Shown piece by piece: positions 8,883 through 17,238 of a DNA stretch of 64,000 bases. This DNA is from Alkalihalobacillus sp. LMS6 (GTDB lineage Bacteria > Bacillota > Bacilli > Bacillales > Bacillaceae_D), in contig NZ_CP093302.1 of the NCBI RefSeq assembly GCF_024362765.1, positions 2,603,564 through 2,667,563 on the forward strand, read 5' to 3'. The notes below the pieces were generated by a model. That model saw nothing but the letters and a program-made list of their open reading frames with translations, was not told the DNA's origin and made no database searches. Made by a program: the position numbers and the translations under genes. Positions within the stretch are counted from its first letter, which is position 1; each line of letters opens with the position of its first letter.

Positions 8883-8936
8883 CGTTCTCCTCCTTAATCA
8901 GGCTCCTCACAATAGAAATGCATTCTCCTCCCTTCC

Positions 8937-8965
8937 ATTGTATTGTAATCGCTTACAGTTTCCAA
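8937..8965 (-). promoter_or_regulatory. Promoter of lcfA with embedded cre
   Basis: TTGGAA (8960-8965), 17-bp spacer, TACAAT (8937-8942) on the minus strand. The spacer holds the cre box, so CcpA binding would directly exclude RNA polymerase. Confidence 0.8.
8944..8957. promoter_or_regulatory. Catabolite-responsive element (cre) of lcfA
   Basis: TGTAATCGCTTACA fits the cre consensus TGWNANCGNTNWCA at every position. CcpA repression of the lcfA operon is known in B. subtilis, which supports function here. Confidence 0.85.
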
Positions 8966-9106
8966 ATGTTTTTTCTTATTTTTTCTAAAAAATTTTACTT
9001 TTCTTCAAAACATCTCTTTTTTTGTGCGACTCTTAATATATGGAAGCATGACCGATTAAAATCTGCACGAATTCACTTATAAAAAATTGATCAGCTTAAC
9101 GTATCT
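8966..9106. other. AT-rich spacer between lcfA promoter and yshE unit
   Basis: No open frame with a ribosome binding site and no hairpin or promoter of note. It separates the lcfA promoter from the terminator of the yshE transcription unit. Confidence 0.5.
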
Positions 9107-9135
9107 ATAAAAAAAAAGACGGGGCAATCCGTCTC
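9107..9135 (-). terminator. Terminator after the yshE unit
   Basis: GACGG and CCGTC form the stem around GGCAAT; on the minus strand the stem is followed by eight T residues. It ends the mutS2-yshE-small ORF transcript. Confidence 0.78.
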
Positions 9136-9140
9136 TTTTC

Positions 9141-9224
9141 TTAAGCATACATGAGTAAAAAAATAATCCCAGCTAGCGCAAAAATTCCACAACAAATATA
9201 TAGTATTCGAATTAAAAGTTTCAT
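9141..9224 (-). CDS. Putative 27-aa single-span membrane microprotein
   Basis: ATG at 9224 to TAA at 9141 encodes 27 residues: MKLLIRIL, then a hydrophobic run to the C-terminus, with K and R near the N-terminus only. This resembles a single transmembrane helix with the N-terminus inside. The AGGGG ribosome binding site overlaps the TAG stop of yshE, so translation is probably coupled. A factor-independent terminator follows directly. I do not recognise a family; the case rests on the binding site, the position before the terminator and the helix-like composition. Confidence 0.5.
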   Translation of the reverse strand: MKLLIRILYICCGIFALAGIIFLLMYA

Positions 9225-9234
9225 AAACAAACCC

Positions 9235-9645
9235 CTATTGTTTTATTCCCGCTGCAATAACGAATGACAACCCGACCGAAAGCAGAAGTGACAACAAACC
9301 AACTGCACGATTATCGTTTCCGATTTCCTCATCGACATTAAATCCCGGTGTCAAGAATTCAAATATAAAATAGCTAAACAGTAAAAGCGTGAAGCCAAAA
9401 CCACCCCATAAAAGCATCGTAATAAGGGATTCTGACTGCTGAATGGCAGTCGCGAAGATGTTGGCGACACCAAACATCTTCCCTCCTGTTGCCATTGCTA
9501 CTGCAACATTGCCTTTTTTTATTTCTTCCCAGTTATTGTACTTTGTCACCGTTTCGAAAATGGCTAAAAAAACGATCAGCATTAAAATGGTTACACTGTA
9601 GTTTGCAATCGTCAAGATCCATTCATTTGACAATAAGCGTTCCAT
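9235..9645 (-). CDS. yshE: DUF350 membrane protein YshE
   Basis: A 136-aa protein with about four hydrophobic helices (near residues 12-32, 48-66, 72-92 and 110-132), matching YshE, a DUF350-family integral membrane protein of unknown role. The family segment KYNNWEEIKKGNVAVAMA is present around residues 35-52. It lies 13 bp after mutS2, as in B. subtilis, and precedes a coupled microORF. AGGGGGC lies upstream of the ATG. Confidence 0.88.
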   Translation of the reverse strand: MERLLSNEWILTIANYSVTILMLIVFLAIFETVTKYNNWEEIKKGNVAVAMATGGKMFGVANIFATAIQQSESLITMLLWGGFGFTLLLFSYFIFEFLTPGFNVDEEIGNDNRAVGLLSLLLSVGLSFVIAAGIKQ

Positions 9646-9658
9646 TTACACGAGCCCC

Positions 9659-12022
9659 CTATTTTAATTCCACTACCGTATTGCCGATCCCGCCTTCATT
9701 CATGCCACCATCTCTAGATGATTTAATTCGAGGGTGATTTGCAACAAGCTGTTTAACTCCTTTACGTAAAGCACCCGTACCTTTTCCGTGAATGATTGAG
9801 ACTTGGTGATAACCAGCAAGCAAAGCATCATCAATGTATTTTTCAATTTTATTCATCGCTTCATCATAACGGACACCTCGTAAATCCAATTCTGATTTCA
9901 CATGTGCGTCGTTGCCGCGGATGGTTGTAATGGTTTTCTGAGGTTCTTGTGCTTTCGGTTGATCAAGTACGTGCATGTCATCTAGCGCAACCGTCATTTT
10001 CATGATACCTAGCTGAACTTGATAATCCGTTTCATTAATTTTTTTAAGCACTGTCCCTTTTTGGTTAAAACTAATGACTTTTACCTCGTCACCAGCTTGC
10101 GGGGTTTTTTTAGCTTTTTCTGCCGCTTTTTTCACTTGCTTTTGTTTTTTATTCAGCTTTGGCGTTGCTTCTGATAGCTGTTTTCGGGCATCAATGAGCT
10201 GATGCTCTTTCACACGGTATCCTTCTTTTTGCATATCCCTTAATTCGGATATAATTACTTCTGCTTCTTCTTGAGCATCTGCAACTGCCTTTGCCGCCTT
10301 TGCTTCTGCTTCTTCCATTACTTTTTCTTTCATGGCTTCAAATTCTTCAAGTTTTTTCTCTAGATCCGATCGCAAACGCTCTGCTTCAGAACGGATTTTC
10401 GATGCTTCGCTCCACTCTCGCTCCGACAATTTCCGGCTATCTTCAAGAGAAGAGATCATATTTTCGACTTGGGTAGAATCACTATCAATTTGTAATTTCG
10501 CCTCATCAATAATACCTTCCGCTAAACCCAATCGCCTTGAAATCGCAAATGCGTTGCTTCGTCCAGGTACACCAACAAGCAGGCGGTATGTTGGTCTTAA
10601 CGTTTCCACATCGAATTCCACACTTGCATTAATAGCCCCTTCACGGTTAAATGCATACCCTTTTAACTCACTATAGTGGGTGGTGGCCGCTGCTAACGCT
10701 CCTTTTTTGTACACATGATCGAGAATCGAAATCGCGAGGGCAGCCCCTTCGGTTGGGTCGGTCCCTGCTCCAAGCTCGTCAAATAATACAAGGCTTTGAG
10801 CATTCATATCTTCAAGGATTGAAACGATATTTTTCATATGAGATGAAAAGGTACTTAAGCTCTGTTCAATCGATTGCTCATCTCCGATATCTGCAAATAC
10901 ATGTTCAAACACCGCAAGCTCCGTTTCTTCATTCGCAGGAACGTGCAGGCCAGACTGACCCATTAAGGTAAGCAAGCCAATTGTCTTTAACGTGACTGTT
11001 TTCCCTCCGGTATTTGGTCCAGTAATAACAAGTGAACGAACCTCGTTGCCCATTGCGATATCACTTGGTACCACTTCATCAGCAGGTAATAATGGATGGC
11101 GTGCTTGCCTCAAATCAATTACACCTTGGTCATTTAACTTCGGCTGGACGGCTTTCATTGATTTCGCGTAATATCCTTTTGCTGCAATAAAGTCTATTTT
11201 TGCTACAATCTCTACATTCGTTAGCAATTGATCTGCTTCTTCTGCTACCTGGGCAGACAGGGCTGTTAAAATTCGCTCAATCTCTCTTTTCTCTTTCGCT
11301 TTTGCTTCCGTTAACTGGTTATTTAGCGTCACGATAGAAGATGGTTCTATAAACAATGTCGCTCCTGACGACGATTGATCGTGAACAATCCCACCAAAGC
11401 TACCACGATATTCTTGCTTTACAGGAACCACGTAACGGTCACCACGAATCGTCACAATTGCATCCGACAACATTTTTCTCGTCCCGCTTGCACGGGTTAT
11501 GGATTCTAATTTTGATTTAATTGTTGATTCAAAGCTTCGGATCTGATGACGAATTGTACGCAATGATTGACTAGCCTGATCTAAAACCGCACCGTAGTCA
11601 TCAATACATTGTTTAATTTCTTTTTCAAGTGGAGATAGAGGCTCTAGCTCTTGAATCAACTCTTGAAGAAGCGGGATCTCGATGTGCCCTTCTTCCTCAA
11701 TTTCCTCGAAGAAATAGTTTAGTTGCTTACTCCCGTATAGTGTTCCAGCTATTTCAGTTAGCTCACTAGCAGAAAGAACTCCGCCAATTGCAGCTCGCTT
11801 TACATGCGGTTTTATATCACTAATTCCCCCTAAAGGAATGTGAGCTTTAAGGCGAATGACTGTACTCATTTCACCAGTCTCATTTTGCATAAGTTGAACG
11901 TCTTCCATATTTATCGATGGCTTTAGCGCCTGTACTTGTTGCTTTCCAAGGCTCGATGCCACAAACGTCATTAGCTGTGACTTCATCTTGCCATATTCTA
12001 GTACTCGGAGAACGTGCTCCAT
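9659..12022 (-). CDS. mutS2: MutS2 / RqcU family ATPase-nuclease
   Basis: A 787-aa MutS2. The N-terminal lever region is followed by the ABC-type ATPase with Walker A GPNTGGKTVTLKT (about 336-348), Walker B LVLFDELGAGTDP (about 408-420) and ATTHYSELK. A lysine-rich coiled coil (about 510-640) and the C-terminal Smr domain (LDLRGVRYDEAM ... IIHGKGTGALRKGV) complete it. Members suppress recombination and, in B. subtilis, act on collided ribosomes. The ATG follows AGGAGG; the first 25 nt overlap the end of polX. Confidence 0.96.
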   Translation of the reverse strand: MEHVLRVLEYGKMKSQLMTFVASSLGKQQVQALKPSINMEDVQLMQNETGEMSTVIRLKAHIPLGGISDIKPHVKRAAIGGVLSASELTEIAGTLYGSKQLNYFFEEIEEEGHIEIPLLQELIQELEPLSPLEKEIKQCIDDYGAVLDQASQSLRTIRHQIRSFESTIKSKLESITRASGTRKMLSDAIVTIRGDRYVVPVKQEYRGSFGGIVHDQSSSGATLFIEPSSIVTLNNQLTEAKAKEKREIERILTALSAQVAEEADQLLTNVEIVAKIDFIAAKGYYAKSMKAVQPKLNDQGVIDLRQARHPLLPADEVVPSDIAMGNEVRSLVITGPNTGGKTVTLKTIGLLTLMGQSGLHVPANEETELAVFEHVFADIGDEQSIEQSLSTFSSHMKNIVSILEDMNAQSLVLFDELGAGTDPTEGAALAISILDHVYKKGALAAATTHYSELKGYAFNREGAINASVEFDVETLRPTYRLLVGVPGRSNAFAISRRLGLAEGIIDEAKLQIDSDSTQVENMISSLEDSRKLSEREWSEASKIRSEAERLRSDLEKKLEEFEAMKEKVMEEAEAKAAKAVADAQEEAEVIISELRDMQKEGYRVKEHQLIDARKQLSEATPKLNKKQKQVKKAAEKAKKTPQAGDEVKVISFNQKGTVLKKINETDYQVQLGIMKMTVALDDMHVLDQPKAQEPQKTITTIRGNDAHVKSELDLRGVRYDEAMNKIEKYIDDALLAGYHQVSIIHGKGTGALRKGVKQLVANHPRIKSSRDGGMNEGGIGNTVVELK

Positions 12023-13743
12023 GATGAAAGCCTCCTATCTTGCTTTTTCGTAGTTAACCATGCGGATAGTTTCTCTTTTGACCAAGTATTTATGATCTGA
12101 TTTTGGTTTAAACGCGCTTTCGCTGCTTGTCCGTATCCATATTTCACATCATCAAGCATTGTAATCCGATGGGCATCTGAATTTATGGAAATCGGTATTC
12201 CTACTTCCGCCGCTCGTTTCAACCACTTCACTTCTAAATCAAGTCGATTTGGGTTAGCATTTAACTCAAGTGCGGTACCCGTTTCTTTTGACCACTGGAT
12301 GAGCTGCTCGACATCAACGCTATATCCCTCTCGCTTTCCAATAAGACGCCCTGTAGGATGGGCAACTAAATCAACTGCCGGATGGAACATAGCTGCTTTT
12401 AATCGAGCCATGATTTGCTCCTCGCTTTGTGAAAACGATGAATGAATGGACGCAATAACGAAATCAACGGATGCTATGACATCATCCGGATAGTCCAAAC
12501 GACCATCAGGTAAAATGTCCATCTCAACACCGGTAAACACATGCACATGCTTGTTTTCTTTATTCAATTGACGAATAGCTTGATGCTGTTGGTTTAAACG
12601 TTCGATTGTAAGTCCATTGGCTACTTTTAAAAACTGCGAGTGATCCGTAATCGCTATATAATGATAGCCTCTTTCTCCTGCAGCCTCAACCATTTCTTCA
12701 ATCGATTGTGCGCCATCACTCCACGTTGTATGCATATGGAGGTCCGACTTCATTTCATAAGAAAATGCTTGAGGGTCAAGGTCGATTTCCGTTCCGTCTT
12801 CTCTTGCTTCTGGAGGAATGTAGCCAAGACCAAAATGTTTAAAAAAGGACGTTTCATCTTTGAACGTTAAAAGGTCACCTGACTCCAACACTTCTACACC
12901 ATACTCATTAATCTTCTCCCCTTGTTGTTTTGCTAACTGTCTCATTCGAACATTATGATCTTTTGAGCCTGTAAAATGGTGCAAGGCCGTCGCAAAAGCA
13001 TCATCCTCTACTAGCCGAAAATCAACGGAAATTGTATGGTGCGCTATTTTTATATCGAGCGAAATTTTCGTATCCCCTTTAGAGATAACATCTGTCACGC
13101 CAGTTAATTCGAGCAGCTGTTGTTTAACAACTGCAGGCTCATCTGTAGCGATAATATAATCTAAATCTTTGACAGTTTCTCTTAAACGTCTTAAGCTACC
13201 TGCTCGGCCGTAGCGGATAATCCCTGTACAATCGTTTAACTGTGCTTCAATGTTCGCTGCAATCGGTAAAACAGCCGCTAGTGGAAGTCGCTCTGGCCGC
13301 ACACTCCACGTTTCAATTACTTGAATGATTTTTTCTTCTGATTTAGCACCAAAACCTTCTAACGCCTGAATTTTATTTGCTTGGGCAGCTTGAAGCAGTC
13401 CATCTTTGTCTTCAATTCCTAGCTCGCGATATAAGCGACCTACTTTTTTCCCTCCGAGACCAGGAACATGCATTAACTCTACTAAAGTGGCAGGCAAACT
13501 TTCTTGTAATTCAACAAGAACAGTCGATTGACCCGTTTCCTTAAGTTCTTTAATGACTTCTGCTGTCGCTTTTCCAATTCCCGGTAGATCCTGCGGCTTC
13601 TCCATTTCTTGAAGGGGACGTTCATCTTTTTCGAGTGCTTGAGCCGCTTTACGATACGCTGATATTTTAAAGGCGTTTTCTCCTTTAATTTCAAGATAAA
13701 GCGCAATGTCTTCAAGCGCTTTAATAACTTGTTTCTTATCCAT
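11998..13743 (-). CDS. polX: Family X DNA polymerase / 3'-5' exonuclease
   Basis: A 581-aa PolX. The N-terminal helix-hairpin-helix motifs (DLPGIGKATAEVI about 49-61; HVPGLGGKKVGRL about 93-105) precede the nucleotidyltransferase palm (GSLRRLRETVKDLDYIIATDE, with its aspartates split about 182-202). The C-terminal PHP domain (SDLHMHTTWSDG, about 335-346; ITDHSQ; HPTGRLIGKREG) carries the metal-dependent exonuclease. It works in gap-filling repair. A hairpin terminator ends only about 20 bp before its AGGAGC binding site, so it may depend on read-through from cvpA. It overlaps mutS2 by 25 nt. Confidence 0.95.
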   Translation of the reverse strand: MDKKQVIKALEDIALYLEIKGENAFKISAYRKAAQALEKDERPLQEMEKPQDLPGIGKATAEVIKELKETGQSTVLVELQESLPATLVELMHVPGLGGKKVGRLYRELGIEDKDGLLQAAQANKIQALEGFGAKSEEKIIQVIETWSVRPERLPLAAVLPIAANIEAQLNDCTGIIRYGRAGSLRRLRETVKDLDYIIATDEPAVVKQQLLELTGVTDVISKGDTKISLDIKIAHHTISVDFRLVEDDAFATALHHFTGSKDHNVRMRQLAKQQGEKINEYGVEVLESGDLLTFKDETSFFKHFGLGYIPPEAREDGTEIDLDPQAFSYEMKSDLHMHTTWSDGAQSIEEMVEAAGERGYHYIAITDHSQFLKVANGLTIERLNQQHQAIRQLNKENKHVHVFTGVEMDILPDGRLDYPDDVIASVDFVIASIHSSFSQSEEQIMARLKAAMFHPAVDLVAHPTGRLIGKREGYSVDVEQLIQWSKETGTALELNANPNRLDLEVKWLKRAAEVGIPISINSDAHRITMLDDVKYGYGQAAKARLNQNQIINTWSKEKLSAWLTTKKQDRRLSSWSTFSEY

Positions 13744-13761
13744 TTATTTGTCGCTCCTTTA

Positions 13762-13788
13762 CAAAAAAAAGCTCGCTATGCGCGAGCT
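13762..13788 (-). terminator. Terminator between cvpA and polX
   Basis: AGCTCGC (13770-13776) pairs with GCGAGCT (13782-13788); eight T residues follow on the minus strand. It lies inside the otherwise compact zapA-cvpA-polX-mutS2 run and so may be an attenuator. Confidence 0.8.
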
Positions 13789-13792
13789 GTCA

Positions 13793-14332
13793 TTAAAATG
13801 AAGGCCTTACCCATAATTCACTTAACCAATCTGATAAATAAGGTGTATGTTCAATCATCATTCCTGCAACAACAGACGATTGAAGTGCGCTTTGAACACC
13901 TTCAACTGGTACTACGGTTGCGACGAATAGCAAAATAAATAGTAAAAGGTAAATTTCTAGAAATCCTAATACGCCACCTAATAGCCGATTGACGGTTTTT
14001 AAGATTGGTAAATGCGAAACGAAGTCTAACATCGAACCTATAATATGCAAGATAATTTTGGTAACGAAAAATAGGATCGCAAACGCAATGGCAGAATAAT
14101 AAACACTTTCTGCATCAAATGATTGAATAATCATCCCAATTGTACCGTCGCTCGAAAAATCCGGATAGGGAATATATAATCGAATGGTATTCGCTAATGG
14201 CTCATAATAACGCCACGCAATAAAAATTGCTACAAAAAAGCTCACTAAATGGATTAACTGCAGAATAAATCCTCTACGTCTCCCTATAAAGAAGCCAAAA
14301 AGCAACAATACAAGAATCACTAAACTGAGCAT
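13793..14332 (-). CDS. yshB: CvpA family membrane protein
   Basis: A 179-aa protein with four predicted helices (about residues 2-16, 22-42, 73-97 and 108-133), matching the CvpA/colicin V production family (YshB in B. subtilis). The GRRRGFILQLIHL block after the first helix is typical. Function in bacilli is not firmly known. The ATG at 14332 has GAAGGAGAG upstream; an in-frame TTG 15 nt earlier overlaps zapA and is less likely. It follows the zapA stop by 1 bp. Confidence 0.88.
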   Translation of the reverse strand: MLSLVILVLLLFGFFIGRRRGFILQLIHLVSFFVAIFIAWRYYEPLANTIRLYIPYPDFSSDGTIGMIIQSFDAESVYYSAIAFAILFFVTKIILHIIGSMLDFVSHLPILKTVNRLLGGVLGFLEIYLLLFILLFVATVVPVEGVQSALQSSVVAGMMIEHTPYLSDWLSELWVRPSF

Positions 14333-14333
14333 C

Positions 14334-14570
14334 TTACTCTCCTTCAATATCTCGCTTTAATTTTAAATAGTCATCCGCAATGTTTAACGCTGTTAAAACG
14401 GATAATTTTGTTGTATCTAAATATGGATTTCTCTTTTTTAATTCATCCATTTTTCCGTCTATATATTTGGCAACCGCTTTGACATGGGCAGTTTGTTCTT
14501 CACTCACCACATTATACGTTTGACCTTGAATACGGACTGTCGTCCTCGTTTTATTGTCATCATTTTCCAC
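14334..14570 (-). CDS. zapA: Cell division protein ZapA
   Basis: A 78-aa FtsZ-associated protein that bundles FtsZ filaments at the septum. Family features are TTVRIQGQTYNVVSEE at the N-terminus, then AVAKYIDGKMDELKKRNP and KLSVLTALNIADDYLKL in the dimerising helix. The start is GTG at 14570 after GGAGG. In B. subtilis rnhC sits between zapA and pheT; here a 227-bp gap without a gene occupies that place. Confidence 0.93.
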   Translation of the reverse strand: MENDDNKTRTTVRIQGQTYNVVSEEQTAHVKAVAKYIDGKMDELKKRNPYLDTTKLSVLTALNIADDYLKLKRDIEGE

Positions 14571-14754
14571 GAGAGAACCTCCAAACCGTTAAGGCATTTA
14601 GTTGAAACTAATCTTCATGATACCATGTCGCACTAAAATTGGAAACTGCTAAATCCAGTCAATCCCATGCTCATTCGCTTTTTAGGTAAAAATTGATTGA
14701 ATTTATAAATAGAAGCTTCCCTCATTGACCTTGCATTAATAGGTGACAAAGCAA
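14571..14754. other. Intergenic gap where rnhC is expected
   Basis: No coding frame is supported between zapA and the pheT terminator. RNase HIII (rnhC) normally occupies this position in B. subtilis. No remnant of it is recognisable. Confidence 0.5.
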
Positions 14755-14786
14755 AACGAGCCCTCTTGAAGACAAGAGAGCTCGTT
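14755..14786 (-). terminator. Terminator after pheT
   Basis: AACGAGCcCTCTTG (14755-14768) pairs with CAAGAGaGCTCGTT (14773-14786) around an AAGA-type loop, with a TTTTG tail on the minus strand. Confidence 0.85.
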
Positions 14787-14797
14787 CCTTTTAGTCT

Positions 14798-17224
14798 TTA
14801 TGAGCGTAGTTTCGCTTGATACGTGTCCGTTAACGCTTGAAGTACCTGATCGTGCTGTGCTTGTACTTCCTCATCTGTTAATGTCCGTTCATTATGTCGA
14901 TAAGTTAATGAAAACGCAACGGATTTTTTCCCGTCTTCTAGATGTTCGCCTTCGTATAAGTCAAACAACTTCACGTGCTTTAATAAATCGCCTCCAGTCG
15001 AACGAATGACTGTTGTAAGGTCAGCAACTGGAATCGTTTTATCAACAACAAGTGCAATATCACGGACAATTGCTGGGAATTTCGGTACGCCTTGATAAAC
15101 AGTCGTTTGGTTCGCTGAAGTTACAAGTCCTTCAAGTTTTAACTCAAACACGTAGGCTTCATCGATATCCCACTCCGCTTGTAGAGCAGGGTGAACCTGA
15201 CCAATTACGCCAATCACAATGCCGTCAAACAAGATTTCAGCTGTACGTCCTGGATGAAAATCTTGTTGCTCTGTTTGCTTAAAAGCTATGCGATCCATTA
15301 AAGCGAGCTCAACAAACACTTGCTCCAACATCCCTTTTAATAAAAAGAAATCGCTTTGTTTCTTCTCTGCTTGCCACATATGGTTAAGGAACGTGCCACT
15401 TATTAAACCTGCTAACCGTTCTTCTTCTCTAGGTAATTCCGTCAAGGTTGTTTCTTCCGTTAAGAACACGGATCCTAATTCATAGATGAAAAGGTCTTGA
15501 TTGCGATGGTTCCGATTATGTGCTGCAATATCAAATAAATGTGGCAACAAACTTGTACGCATTACACTGCGCTCTTCACTCATCGGCTTATCGATTCGAA
15601 TTGGCTCATAACCATCCTCAACGAAACGAGCTGCTTTTTTCGGACTCGTTAATGAATAGCTGATTACATCTGATAGCCCAGCACCGCTAAGGGCACGTTG
15701 AATTTGTGAACGGACAGCTTGCTTCCAAGAACGCTTTCCTTGCGTTGTTGTTCCCAGTGGGAGCGTTGAAGGGATGTTATCGTACCCATGAATCCGCGCC
15801 ACTTCTTCATACAAATCTTCTTTAATGACAAGGTCTTTTCGACGCTGTGGAATCGAAACAACAAGATCTTGGGCCACTTTTTCACAAGGTAACTGGAGTC
15901 GACCCATGATACTAGCCACTTCAGAAATGGTTAATTCTGTTCCTAAGCGATGGTTCATTTGCTCTAAGTTTAACGAAATCGTGGTTTCTTTTTTATCGCG
16001 ATGATCTTGAGTCACTTCGCCACTTAGAATTTGTCCACCAGCAAGTTCTTGGATTAAATAAGCGGCTCTCCTAGCTGCTTCTCCAATTCTGCCTTCATTG
16101 ATTCCTTTTTCAAATCGTGCACTTGAGTCACTTCGAACATTGCTTAGTTTCGAAGACTTTCGAACAAGGGCAGGTGAAAATGAAGCTGCTTCTAATACAA
16201 CCGTTGTCGTCGCATCTGTTACTTCAGAATCCAGTCCTCCCATAACTCCTGCTAAAGCAACGGGCTCTTTCCCGTTTGTTATCACAAGCTGTTCGCTCGC
16301 TAACGTTCTTTCAATCCCATCTAATGTCGTAAACGCTTCACCTTCTGCTGCGCGGCGAACGTGAATTTCACCTGTGGCAAGCGCATGAAAATCAAAAGCA
16401 TGTAGCGGCTGTCCATATTCAAGCAGTACATAGTTCGTAATATCAACCACATTGCTAATCGGACGAATACCCGCTGCCATCAAACGATTTTGAAGCCAGG
16501 CTGGGGACGGAGCAATGGTTACATTTTTAATAACAAGAGCTTGATAATACGGTGTATCTTCAGCATCTTCTACTTGTACACGAATATGCTCTTCCGCCGT
16601 TTCTTTAATTTCGCGCACTTTGATTTTAGGCATTTTCACAGGTCGATCGTACAATGCCGCTAACTCATAAGCCACGCCAATCATATGCATACAGTCTGAA
16701 CGATTCGCTGTTAAATCAAGTTCAAGCACACGATCGTGTAAAGCCATAGCGGATAAAACATCGTCGCCAGGCGCTACTTCTGCTGCCTCCGGGAAAACAT
16801 AAATGCCTTCTGCATAGCGCTTCGGAACAAGCTTCCCTTCTATTCCTAACTCCTGTAACGAGCAAATCATCCCTTGAGAAAGCTGACCTCTTAATTTCGC
16901 CTTCTTAATCTTCACATCTCCTGGTAAACGTGCCCCTACTTTTGCGACTGCAACGTACTGACCAGCATCAACATTTGGCGCACCACATACAATTTGCACG
17001 TGCTCCTCTTCACCAATGTCTACTTGGCATACATTCAGCTTGTCCGCATCAGGATGTTGTTCTTTTGTGGTCACGTACCCGACCACAACGTTGCTTGCGC
17101 CTTTATTCCGATCGTGAATAAAATCAATTTCGATCCCACTCCGCGTCATTTTCTCAGCAATCTCTTCTGGCGTGACATCATGAAGCTCAATGTACTCCTG
17201 CAACCAATCGTATGAAACTAACAT
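14798..17224 (-). CDS. pheT: Phenylalanyl-tRNA synthetase beta subunit
   Basis: An 808-aa bacterial-type PheRS beta chain, the non-catalytic editing and tRNA-binding partner of PheS. It has an N-terminal EMAP/Trbp-like tRNA-binding domain (HPDADKLNVCQVDIG, about 57-71; CGAPNV), the B3/B4 editing domain (ANRSDCMHMIGVAYELAALY), a B5 domain and a C-terminal ferredoxin-like anticodon-binding domain (VPKFPAIVRDIALVVD). Full length for the family. It follows pheS by 14 bp and is controlled by the pheS T-box. Confidence 0.98.
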   Translation of the reverse strand: MLVSYDWLQEYIELHDVTPEEIAEKMTRSGIEIDFIHDRNKGASNVVVGYVTTKEQHPDADKLNVCQVDIGEEEHVQIVCGAPNVDAGQYVAVAKVGARLPGDVKIKKAKLRGQLSQGMICSLQELGIEGKLVPKRYAEGIYVFPEAAEVAPGDDVLSAMALHDRVLELDLTANRSDCMHMIGVAYELAALYDRPVKMPKIKVREIKETAEEHIRVQVEDAEDTPYYQALVIKNVTIAPSPAWLQNRLMAAGIRPISNVVDITNYVLLEYGQPLHAFDFHALATGEIHVRRAAEGEAFTTLDGIERTLASEQLVITNGKEPVALAGVMGGLDSEVTDATTTVVLEAASFSPALVRKSSKLSNVRSDSSARFEKGINEGRIGEAARRAAYLIQELAGGQILSGEVTQDHRDKKETTISLNLEQMNHRLGTELTISEVASIMGRLQLPCEKVAQDLVVSIPQRRKDLVIKEDLYEEVARIHGYDNIPSTLPLGTTTQGKRSWKQAVRSQIQRALSGAGLSDVISYSLTSPKKAARFVEDGYEPIRIDKPMSEERSVMRTSLLPHLFDIAAHNRNHRNQDLFIYELGSVFLTEETTLTELPREEERLAGLISGTFLNHMWQAEKKQSDFFLLKGMLEQVFVELALMDRIAFKQTEQQDFHPGRTAEILFDGIVIGVIGQVHPALQAEWDIDEAYVFELKLEGLVTSANQTTVYQGVPKFPAIVRDIALVVDKTIPVADLTTVIRSTGGDLLKHVKLFDLYEGEHLEDGKKSVAFSLTYRHNERTLTDEEVQAQHDQVLQALTDTYQAKLRS

Positions 17225-17238
17225 TTATCTCTCTCCCC

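Noticed and set aside
8911-8925. FadR box upstream of lcfA (GAAATGCATTCT region)
   Set aside because: Only partly palindromic and lacks the GAATGAATA half-site seen at fadR.
10332-10676. Plus-strand open frame opposite mutS2
   Set aside because: No ribosome binding site, low-complexity serine-rich translation, and complete overlap with the strongly supported mutS2 frame; a shadow of that gene.
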